Assembly: GCA_016712145.1 (NCBI GenBank)
Contig: JADJRO010000001.1
Location: forward strand, 806,001-870,000
Direction of reading: 5' to 3'
Origin: Saprospiraceae bacterium
GTDB taxonomy: Bacteria; Bacteroidota; Bacteroidia; Chitinophagales; Saprospiraceae
Length of the DNA stretch: 64,000 nt
The position numbers and the translations under genes were made by a program. Below the pieces are notes generated by a model that saw only the letters and a program-made list of their open reading frames with translations, made no database searches and was not told the DNA's origin. This document shows, one piece after another, positions 47,969 to 54,282 of the stretch (positions are counted from its first letter, which is position 1; each line of letters opens with the position of its first letter).

Positions 47969-48449
47969 AAACCGCATTGGACAATGCGTTGGCTTCAATA
48001 CTTTCAAATAATTCAGCCAAAAAAACGTTCGCTAATTTATCAGTAGCTGTTTTGTCCAAAGCATTGCCTTTATCATCAAAAGATTTAGCAACATTGGAAA
48101 CGGGAAACATATTGGTAACTGTCCATGCTCCTATTTTCCAAAGTATAAATTGTAAAGAAATCAATGCTTGCGAACCACCAAATATACCTTCTGATACCGT
48201 GCATATGCATATTGGTTTGCCGTGCCATTCATCATACAAAAGGTCAATAACATTTTTTAAACTAGCAGGAAATCCACCGTTGTATTCGGGTGTACCAATT
48301 ATAATTCCATCGGCCAATTTGATTTTGGCAGCAAAATCTAAAATTTGTTCTGTCGGGTTTTGAAATGTTTTAATGGTGTCTTCAAAAATGGGAAAGTTGT
48401 ATTCTTTCAAATCTAATATTTCGGAAGTAGATAAATTATTCTCATCCAA
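47961..48449 (-). CDS. NADPH-dependent FMN reductase-like protein, N-terminally truncated
   Basis: The 162 residues match the flavodoxin-like NADPH-dependent FMN reductase/azoreductase family: DGIIIGTPEYNGGFPASLKN is the typical second FMN-binding block, with AKSFDDKGN near the C-terminus. The N-terminal strand-loop (GSxRxxSxN, phosphate binding), about 30-40 residues in intact members, is missing; the frame opens after a TAA at about 48461 and offers only a TTG start. The region upstream on this strand shows no displaced N-terminus. It is probably a decayed gene cut at the edge of the accessory region. Confidence 0.65.
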   Translation of the reverse strand: MDENNLSTSEILDLKEYNFPIFEDTIKTFQNPTEQILDFAAKIKLADGIIIGTPEYNGGFPASLKNVIDLLYDEWHGKPICICTVSEGIFGGSQALISLQFILWKIGAWTVTNMFPVSNVAKSFDDKGNALDKTATDKLANVFLAELFESIEANALSNAVFN

Positions 48450-48821
48450 ATAAATTGTTTAGCAGTAAACAGAATAAATCTAAAGAGTGAAAATCTCTTT
48501 TACGCCGAGTAACGACCGGAAGTATTAGCAAGCTGTAAGCTGGTATGAAGTGATTCATGCACTGAAGTAAACAGGACTGCAAAGGTCACAATATTTTAAA
48601 AAACATTTCACAATTTGCATACGAGTTGCAAAAGTTCAAGGACTAAAATTCCTTAATACCATGAAATTATTATACGCTCTCAACAATGATTCAGAATAAT
48701 TCATATGAACTCAATTTAAGGGATGAAATAATGCTGCAATTTATTTCATATTAATTTGAGTGAAGCTTTTAGAAATGCAAATTGATGCAAATATGCTTAT
48801 AGGGTTTGTTCAAGTGACGGT

Positions 48822-48926
48822 ACTTGCGACGTGCCGCCACTTGTCTGGATGCGTAAATTAAGAAATAGTTTTTCAATTAATAGCCAAAAGTGAAAATTTC
48901 TAATGCTTGGCGGCATGATCGCAAGT
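48822..48926. repeat. Imperfect inverted repeat (attC-like shape, unproven)
   Basis: ACTTGCGACGTGCCGCCA at 48822-48839 and TTGGCGGCATGATCGCAAGT at 48907-48926 are inverted copies with a small bulge (8 + 8 paired bases), about 67 bases apart. The left arm is itself inside a smaller palindrome (CAAGTGACGG ... CCGCCACTTG). Such bulged palindromes resemble recombination sites of integron cassettes, but the canonical GTTRRRY/RYYYAAC boxes are not clearly present. Confidence 0.4.
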
Positions 48927-48927
48927 T

Positions 48928-48941
48928 CAATGTTAGTGGAG
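48928..48941 (+). repeat. Left 14-bp terminal inverted repeat flanking the TA pair
   Basis: CAATGTTAGTGGAG; its inverted partner with one mismatch is CTCCACTAACGTTG at 49559-49572. The two enclose only the toxin-antitoxin genes. Confidence 0.55.
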
Positions 48942-48953
48942 GTTGCGTTCCTT

Positions 48954-49295
48954 TCAATTTATACCGAAGACGATTGCTAATGCAGTACAAATTTTATCTA
49001 GCTGATCAATGTTTACTAATCCTACTTTCTTAATAATTCTTATTTCTGAAACAGATCTTACCTGAAAACAATCAACTGCAGACATTTTTTGTAGATTATT
49101 ATTGACATCAGGAGTAAGTTTAACCATCCATGGAACTTCTTCATAATGAGTTTTCCATTCAGTTATTGGAATGATTACTTTTAATGGTAGTTTGTTAAGT
49201 TGGTCAATACTTATTATTATACAAGGTCGAGTTTTCTGTATCTCTGCTCCAACAGTCGGATCAAGACTAAGAAGCCAAATTTCCCCTCGTCTCAT
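48954..49295 (-). CDS. MazF/PemK-type endoribonuclease toxin
   Basis: A 113-residue toxin of the type II PemK/MazF fold that cleaves mRNA and arrests growth. Visible family features are the start MRRGEIWLLSLDPTVGAEIQKTRPC (in two parts: RRGEIW and the TRPCIIIS strand), the VIIPIT strand and the C-terminal helix LDKICTALAIVFGI. It overlaps the upstream antitoxin gene by 29 bp, the usual arrangement for a coregulated TA pair. The pair is flanked by inverted 14-mers, which suggests a movable unit. Confidence 0.88.
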   Translation of the reverse strand: MRRGEIWLLSLDPTVGAEIQKTRPCIIISIDQLNKLPLKVIIPITEWKTHYEEVPWMVKLTPDVNNNLQKMSAVDCFQVRSVSEIRIIKKVGLVNIDQLDKICTALAIVFGIN

Positions 49296-49491
49296 AGAAA
49301 TTTTCCAAGTCTAATACAGTAAGATCTATAAGGTTTTGATCGCGCTTATAGTCCTCCAACATTAATAATGTTGCTTTCTCTAATTTCTCATTATCAGAAT
49401 CTTGAATTGTTTTAATAATTAATTCAATAATCTTTAGTCTCTCTATATTTGAAAGTTTTAAAATGCTTGAAACGATTTCAGTTGTTGACAT
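49267..49491 (-). CDS. Antitoxin partner of the MazF-type toxin
   Basis: A 74-residue acidic protein (MSTTEIVSSILKLSNIERLK...) with an N-terminal helical segment resembling addiction-module components, and a flexible acidic C-terminus (DLENFYETRGN) of the kind that wraps a toxin. It is not an obvious AbrB/MazE fold, so I avoid that name. It overlaps the toxin gene by 29 bp and is probably autoregulated. The -7 element at 49496-49503 is only four bases upstream, so the mRNA may be leaderless. Confidence 0.8.
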   Translation of the reverse strand: MSTTEIVSSILKLSNIERLKIIELIIKTIQDSDNEKLEKATLLMLEDYKRDQNLIDLTVLDLENFYETRGNLAS

Positions 49492-49495
49492 ATTA

Positions 49496-49503
49496 CAAAG
49501 GTA
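49496..49503 (-). promoter_or_regulatory. Candidate -7 element of the TA operon
   Basis: Minus-strand TACCTTTG matches TAnnTTTG and ends five bases before the antitoxin ATG. Transcription would then start at or very near the A of the start codon. No clear TTTG is seen at -33. Confidence 0.5.
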
Positions 49504-49558
49504 TAATATTTTAAATATTTTAGTATTATTTTTAAACTTATTGCAAATTTGATGTAAT

Positions 49559-49572
49559 CTCCACTAACGTTG
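49559..49572 (-). repeat. Right 14-bp terminal inverted repeat flanking the TA pair
   Basis: CTCCACTAACGTTG is the inverted partner (13 of 14 bases) of the 14-mer at 48928-48941. It lies 67 bp before the antitoxin start. Confidence 0.55.
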
Positions 49573-50600
49573 TTTATACCCGCTGAAAAACTTCTTTTCT
49601 AAAATCAAAATGTCAGGCTATGCGAAACTAATCATCACCTTTTTGCAAATTTAACCATTTATTTAAATCATTTAATGATTCCGGTAAACCGACTAAACTA
49701 CCAGACAGATTCAGAAAATAGAAATCAGGGCTTAAGAATCAGTTTGCAAGATGATTGTTATTTAAATTCTTAGTAGTAAAATCCCTATAAATTAATTTAA
49801 TAAATCATTGGAATTTAAGTTAAAAAATACGAACTTTAAACTTGAGGGACGGTCAGAATAAAATTAAATTTAACCTCCATCTCTGTTTCCTGACCACTTA
49901 TTTCTAACCACTGAGTGATTCCCCTTCCCTCCCCCTCTTGTCCCCATACTGACCCGGGGTTATTCCCATCATAATGGGTAAAATACCGGCAGACTGGCTA
50001 TCAAAATTTGGATACTAGCCGCTTCCTGTAAGCTCAGCTTAGAGGGATCCTATTGCTAACTACGGAGAATAGATTCTTTAGCTATACTGAAAGATTGGGG
50101 AATTAGAGGATCGTTGATAGGTGATAGTTGGTAGTTGATAGATTGTCCTCACCTAAAATAACTTGACTTTTTTAACTAAATTAAAGAAAGTAATGATGAT
50201 GTTAGATTTTTTTTATTTGTTGCATTATTTTTCCTAGGTATGTTTTTTTAATGTTCAATGAGCAATTTTCAATGAAAAATCTCATTATTCATTGAGCATT
50301 TGTCCGTTGTACTTACATTAATTAGCTTGACATTTTATTAAATTAATTATTGTATTGAAGATAGTTGATTCTACTGGACTTACATCTCAGCATGGCCCAA
50401 GTTCCTCTATTCCGCATTTAAAATCGTCAGGTTCGCATTTTAGGCTGCTTTTGATGTTATACACAGGCTCCAAAAAATTGAGGCGTTGCAAGAAAAAACA
50501 GTGCATTGCATTAAATTAGCTGGATTGAGGCATTGGTATTCCAAGGTTGCAGCATTCCAACATGGTAGCTTCGCAGAATTGCAGAATTTTTCCTGCCTTG
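49573..50600. other. Gene-free accessory region of about 1 kb
   Basis: No ORF here looks real: frames are short and lack conserved motifs. It holds low-complexity pieces, a degenerate tandem of GTTGATAG-like units at 50113-50141, and two near-identical 11-mers TTCAATGAGCA (50254) and TTCATTGAGCA (50288). The base composition changes locally (a C-rich patch near 49920-49960). It may be decayed mobile DNA, but no element could be recognised. Confidence 0.45.
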
Positions 50601-50616
50601 TGTAACATTGGTAACA
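50601..50616. promoter_or_regulatory. Crp/Fnr-like palindromic site 1
   Basis: TGTAACATTGGTAACA fits the symmetric pattern TGTnAC-N4-GTnACA. It lies 61 bp before the start of the small membrane protein at 50677. The same half-site occurs in site 2. Proposed regulator: the Crp/Fnr protein at 47327-47968 (inference). Confidence 0.6.
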
Positions 50617-50676
50617 GATTGCTTATCCTTACTGTTGGATCTTTGTTGGGTAATTAAACAAATCAAACTAGTAAAG

Positions 50677-50889
50677 ATGAAAAAGAACATGGGTTTTATT
50701 GATCGTACGATTCGGATTGTAATCGCTGTACTGATTGTTGGCTTATATCTGGGCAATATGATTTCAGGGCTTCTGGCAACAATCTTATTGATCCTTGGAG
50801 CTGTATTTTTGATAACCAGCACCATTAGTTTTTGTCCATTGTATTTGCCTTTCGGTTTTTCCACTAGAAAGTCTAATGACAAACTATAA
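50677..50889 (+). CDS. Small YgaP-like inner-membrane protein (DUF2892 family)
   Basis: About 70 residues with two membrane helices (IRIVIAVLIVGLYLGNMI and LLATILLILGAVFLI) and the C-terminal ISFCPLYLPFG typical of the DUF2892 family. The ATG at 50677 is chosen because it gives the family start MKKNMGFIDRTIRI; upstream in-frame codons are not family-like. These proteins often accompany rhodaneses, as here. Exact role unknown; a link to sulfur handling is inferred from context. A Crp/Fnr-like site lies upstream. Confidence 0.8.
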   Translation: MKKNMGFIDRTIRIVIAVLIVGLYLGNMISGLLATILLILGAVFLITSTISFCPLYLPFGFSTRKSNDKL

Positions 50890-50968
50890 TGCAAGCAGGC
50901 CATCCCAAACCTTCCGATTTAAAGGAATCGTGACGATTAACAATTATTTAAGTAAAATCTATTCAGGG

Positions 50969-50984
50969 TGTAACAAATGTTACC
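50969..50984. promoter_or_regulatory. Crp/Fnr-like palindromic site 2
   Basis: TGTAACAAATGTTACC matches the pattern of site 1 with one end base different. It is centred about 55 bp upstream of the MBL-rhodanese start, a usual activator position. A TTTG at 50987-50990 and CAATTTTG at 51006-51013 may be weak promoter elements behind it. Confidence 0.6.
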
Positions 50985-51030
50985 GTTTTGACGCGAGATT
51001 CGTAGCAATTTTGCATTAGAATTCAAGACT

Positions 51031-52386
51031 ATGATTATTAAACAATTTGAAGATAAGAATTTAGCACATTATTCCTACGCGATCTTGAGTGGACACGAAA
51101 TGGCCATCATTGATCCATCCAGAGATCCTCAGGATTATTACGATTTTGCAGCACAGCATCAAGCTAAAATTACCGCAGTCATTGAAACCCATCCCCATGC
51201 TGATTTTGTAAGCAGTCATTTGGAAATTCAACAACATACCGGTGCAACGATTTATGTGAGCAAACTACTGGGCGCTGAATATGAACATGCGGGCTTTGAC
51301 GAGGGAGATGCCATCGTATTGGGTAAAATAAGCTTGAAAGCGCTCAATACACCGGGCCATTCACCGGATAGCATCAGCATTGTTGCCTACGATGAACAAG
51401 GAAAAGAACACGCACTCTTTTCAGGGGATACTTTGTTTATCGGTGATTGCGGAAGACCTGATTTAAGAGAACAGGCTGGCGCTATTACGGCTGCACGTGA
51501 AATCCTTGCCAAACAAATGTACCATTCCTTGCGCACGAAATTGATGGTTTTGCCGGATACGGTATTAATCTATCCCGCACACGGAGCGGGAAGTTTGTGT
51601 GGCAAAGAGTTGAGCAAACTGGGTGTCAGCAGTCTGGGTGAAGAAAAATTGACCAATTGGAGCTTGCAGGAACAAAGTGAAGCAAACTTTGTAACTGAAT
51701 TGCTTTCTGACCAACCTTTTATTCCTAAGTATTTTACCTACGATGTGGCTTTAAACAAAAAAGGAGCCGCTCCGTTTGCCGAATCCATTTCAAACATCCA
51801 AATCAAACTTCAGATTTCAGCAGAGGAGTTTATAAAAACATACGATCCGGCAGTTTTAGTAATCGACAGTCGTCCACAAGATCAGTTTAAACAGGCGCAT
51901 TTAAAAAATGCCTACAACCTGATGAACGATTCAAAATTTGAAACCTGGTTGGGCAGCATTGTATTTCCGGAAGAACCTTTTTATCTAATTGCTTCCAACG
52001 AACAGGAATTAAATACGCTGATAGCCCGCATTGCAAAAATCGGATATGAACATCAAATTGCATTGGCCTTCACCCTGGAATCCGGCAATACTAATTTTAA
52101 GTTCTTTGATAGCAGCGCCTTACAGAAAAACGAAGATGCTTATACCATCATTGATATTAGAAATCCGGGAGAAGTAAAATCAAAACCAATATTCGAACAT
52201 GCCATGCACATTCCGCTGTACGAATTAAGAGAACGCACCAATGAAATTCCACTCCACAAACCAATCCTGGTGCATTGTGCTGGTGGCTTTAGAAGTGCGG
52301 TTGGAAGCAGCATCATCAGGTCATTAATTCCCGCACAAACGGAAGTCTATGATTTAAGTACCGCAGTTAAAAATTTTCAATCATGA
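51031..52386 (+). CDS. MBL-fold/rhodanese fusion, persulfide dioxygenase-like
   Basis: A 451-residue cytoplasmic protein. Residues 1-240 are a metallo-beta-lactamase fold with the metal motif THPHADFVSSH (His-x-His-x-Asp; the usual second His is Phe, as in several members of this subfamily), NTPGHSPDSIS, FSGDTLFIGDCGRPDL and YPAHGAGSLCG. Two rhodanese domains follow: the first lacks the catalytic Cys (FYLIASNEQ), the second has it (ILVHCAGGFRSAVG). This layout is that of CstB-like/ETHE1-like proteins that oxidise glutathione or low-molecular-weight persulfides. It starts the sulfur operon and overlaps the next gene by four bases. Confidence 0.87.
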   Translation: MIIKQFEDKNLAHYSYAILSGHEMAIIDPSRDPQDYYDFAAQHQAKITAVIETHPHADFVSSHLEIQQHTGATIYVSKLLGAEYEHAGFDEGDAIVLGKISLKALNTPGHSPDSISIVAYDEQGKEHALFSGDTLFIGDCGRPDLREQAGAITAAREILAKQMYHSLRTKLMVLPDTVLIYPAHGAGSLCGKELSKLGVSSLGEEKLTNWSLQEQSEANFVTELLSDQPFIPKYFTYDVALNKKGAAPFAESISNIQIKLQISAEEFIKTYDPAVLVIDSRPQDQFKQAHLKNAYNLMNDSKFETWLGSIVFPEEPFYLIASNEQELNTLIARIAKIGYEHQIALAFTLESGNTNFKFFDSSALQKNEDAYTIIDIRNPGEVKSKPIFEHAMHIPLYELRERTNEIPLHKPILVHCAGGFRSAVGSSIIRSLIPAQTEVYDLSTAVKNFQS

Positions 52387-52583
52387 GCTTTATACAAAAT
52401 CACAAATTAAGCATACTCGGCACTGGATTGGGTGCCTTCGCTGGCTATTTATACTACCATTTTATTGGTTGTGCCAGTGGCAGTTGCATCATCACATCCA
52501 GACCAATAAACAGTTCGCTCTATGGAGCTGTGGTAGGTTGGCTATTAATCAGCATGTTTCAAACTAAAAAATCAAATCCATGA
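52383..52583 (+). CDS. Small membrane protein with GCASGSC motif (DUF6132-like)
   Basis: A 66-residue protein with two hydrophobic segments (LSILGTGLGAFAGYLYYHF and YGAVVGWLLISMF) and the cysteine motif GCASGSC between them. The overlap of four bases with both neighbours shows coupling in the sulfur operon. The family is uncharacterised; the paired Cys near the membrane could take part in sulfur transfer or export (inference). Confidence 0.75.
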   Translation: MSFIQNHKLSILGTGLGAFAGYLYYHFIGCASGSCIITSRPINSSLYGAVVGWLLISMFQTKKSNP

Positions 52584-52867
52584 ATCTATCAAAAATTATA
52601 TCAGAACAAAAAGCAAGCATTCTCGATGTCCGAACACCGGCTGAATTCAGTGGTGGACATGTTGCAGGATCTATAAATATTCCGCTTCAGGAATTACCTC
52701 AACGCATGGCAGAATTGAAAACTCTAAAACAACCCTTAGTAATTTGTTGTGCCTCTGGCATGCGAAGCAGTCAGGCTTGTACCTTCTTAAGTCAATTTGA
52801 ATTCAACTGCTTAAATGGGGGTTCCTGGATGGATGTCAATTACGCACAATCATTAAATCACAATTAA
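52580..52867 (+). CDS. Single-domain rhodanese
   Basis: A 95-residue sulfurtransferase with the rhodanese fold: SILDVRTPAEFSGGHVAGSINIPLQEL at the N-terminus (split here by ordinary text for clarity: DVRTPAEF then GSINIPL) and the catalytic loop LVICCASGMRSS, in which the second Cys would carry the persulfide. It overlaps the previous gene and is followed 9 bp later by a second rhodanese with the same active-site loop. Confidence 0.9.
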   Translation: MNLSKIISEQKASILDVRTPAEFSGGHVAGSINIPLQELPQRMAELKTLKQPLVICCASGMRSSQACTFLSQFEFNCLNGGSWMDVNYAQSLNHN

Positions 52868-52876
52868 TAAAACAAC

Positions 52877-53191
52877 ATGTTAAACGCACTAAAAAAATTA
52901 TTTAGCAGTGCTCCTCAAACTGCATTTGACAAATTGCATAAAAATGGAGCACAAATTATTGATGTTCGGACACCAGGAGAATTCCAACAAGGACATATCA
53001 AAGGATCTGTAAACATTCCCTTACAAGTATTGCCCAATCAAACGAGTAAAATCAAAAAAGGCAAACCAATCATTTTGTGTTGTGCTTCCGGAATGCGTAG
53101 TGCATCTGCAAAAAGCATTCTTGTAAGTAAAGGATTTACAGAAGTATATGATGGTGGTGGATGGACGAGTTTACAAAATAAAATCAACTAA
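52877..53191 (+). CDS. Single-domain rhodanese, second copy
   Basis: A 104-residue rhodanese with an N-terminal amphipathic extension (MLNALKKLFSSAPQTAFDKL), then the domain with QIIDVRTPGEFQQGHIKGS and the catalytic loop IILCCASGMRSASA. It is a paralogue of the gene before it but differs in many positions, so it is not an assembly duplicate. It is one base from the next gene, 53193. Confidence 0.9.
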   Translation: MLNALKKLFSSAPQTAFDKLHKNGAQIIDVRTPGEFQQGHIKGSVNIPLQVLPNQTSKIKKGKPIILCCASGMRSASAKSILVSKGFTEVYDGGGWTSLQNKIN

Positions 53192-53192
53192 G

Positions 53193-53642
53193 ATGGAAGC
53201 ACATATTTATAATGTAGATATCAACTGGAGTTCAGACAGAAAAGGCGTAATGTGCTCTCCTGAACTAATAAAAAATGCAGCTAGCTGCATTGAAGTGGCC
53301 ACTCCACCTGAATTTCCCAAAGGAATTCCTGGTATATGGTCACCGGAACATTTATTTACAGCAGCCGTCAGCAGTTGCTTGATGACTACCTTTTTAGCAA
53401 TAGCCGATAATTCCAAACTTGAATTCAAAAGCTTTAGCTGTAAATCCCAGGGGAAACTAGAACAGATTGATGGAAAATACATCATGAGCGAAATACTACT
53501 GGAACCAAAAGTGAGCATTCAAAACGAACAAGATCGCGCAAAAGCAGAACGTATCTTGTTAAAGTCAGAAGCTGCATGTCTGATCTCAAATTCCATTAAA
53601 TCAAAAATTACCATGAACCCGACGATTGAAGTTGTTTCTTAA
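53193..53642 (+). CDS. OsmC/Ohr-family peroxiredoxin-like protein
   Basis: The ATG at 53193 gives a start MEAHIYNVDINWSSDRKG; an ATG at 53148 lies inside the preceding gene. The 149-residue protein has the two cysteines of the family: AAVSSCLMTTFLA (peroxidatic) and EAACLISNS (resolving). OsmC/Ohr proteins reduce organic peroxides, and some act on persulfides. Its place among rhodaneses suggests a redox role in sulfur stress. It begins 1 bp after the second rhodanese. Confidence 0.87.
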   Translation: MEAHIYNVDINWSSDRKGVMCSPELIKNAASCIEVATPPEFPKGIPGIWSPEHLFTAAVSSCLMTTFLAIADNSKLEFKSFSCKSQGKLEQIDGKYIMSEILLEPKVSIQNEQDRAKAERILLKSEAACLISNSIKSKITMNPTIEVVS

Positions 53643-53659
53643 ATTTAAAAATAAGTAAA

Positions 53660-53917
53660 ATGTTAAAACGGATTCAAAGCGGTTGGACTTTCATACGATT
53701 TATCTATCTGCTTTTTGGTGGATACATTGTCGTTCAATCCATCTTAGACCATCAGTGGCTCGGCTTGGCACTGGGTATTTATTTTGCATCGATGGGTTTA
53801 TTTGGATTTGGTTGTGCTTCCGGCAATTGCTTTGGTGCAATGAGTCAACCGGAAAACAATCGCGATTCAAAAAACCTGATTGAAGAAATTAAATACGAAG
53901 AAGTAAAGGGAAAATAA
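53660..53917 (+). CDS. Small membrane protein with GCASGNC motif
   Basis: An 85-residue protein with two hydrophobic segments (FIRFIYLLFGGYIVVQSIL and GLALGIYFASMGLFGF) and GCASGNC directly behind the second, followed by an acidic tail. The Cys motif is the same as in the otherwise unrelated protein at 52383, which points to a shared function in this operon. Family uncertain; it resembles DUF2892-type membrane proteins. Confidence 0.75.
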   Translation: MLKRIQSGWTFIRFIYLLFGGYIVVQSILDHQWLGLALGIYFASMGLFGFGCASGNCFGAMSQPENNRDSKNLIEEIKYEEVKGK

Positions 53918-53967
53918 ATGTGTAGTTAATGCACCAATTATTTGTGAACACTCATTAATAATAACAA

Positions 53968-54263
53968 ATGAAACAAACATTTTCAGAATTAATAAATAGC
54001 GACACGCCTGTATTAGTTGATTTTTCAGCTGAATGGTGCGGCCCTTGCAAAATGATGAAACCCATTTTAGAAGAATTAAAATCCAAAATTGGAGATCAGG
54101 CACGAATCCTTAAAATTGATGTGGACAAGAATCCACAAGCGGCCATAACCTATAAAATTCAAGGGGTCCCGACCTTCATTCTCTTCAAAAATGGTCAGGT
54201 CAAATGGCGGCAATCGGTGTACTTTCTGCCAATGAATTGGCAAAGGTCATTCAGTCCAATTAA
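53968..54263 (+). CDS. Thioredoxin (frameshifted by one missing base)
   Basis: A thiol-disulfide reductase with the active site WCGPC (AEWCGPCKMMKP), the cis-Pro block GVPTFILFKNG and the normal N-terminus. As written, the frame changes after KWRQS and runs into unrelated sequence to 54333, overlapping the convergent priA gene. Inserting one G at the GG at 54216-54217 restores KWRQSGVLSANELAKVIQSN and a stop TAA at 54261-54263, a normal 98-residue thioredoxin, and also leaves a 19-bp gap to priA. So the end is given at 54263. It is the last gene of the sulfur module. Confidence 0.87.
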
Positions 54264-54282
54264 GCTAAAAACACGTGTAGCT

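Larger units (their letters stand above)
48450..48953. other. Gene-free accessory spacer with inverted repeats
   Basis: About 500 bp with no credible ORF. Its right part holds a long imperfect inverted repeat (48822-48926) followed by a 14-mer also found inverted beyond the toxin-antitoxin pair. The left boundary coincides with the truncated 5' end of the flavoprotein gene, so a recombination junction near 48450 is likely. Confidence 0.5.

Noticed and set aside
50511..50903. A 130-codon minus-strand ORF opposite the small membrane protein
   Set aside because: It is the shadow of the gene at 50677 and contains no recognisable domain.
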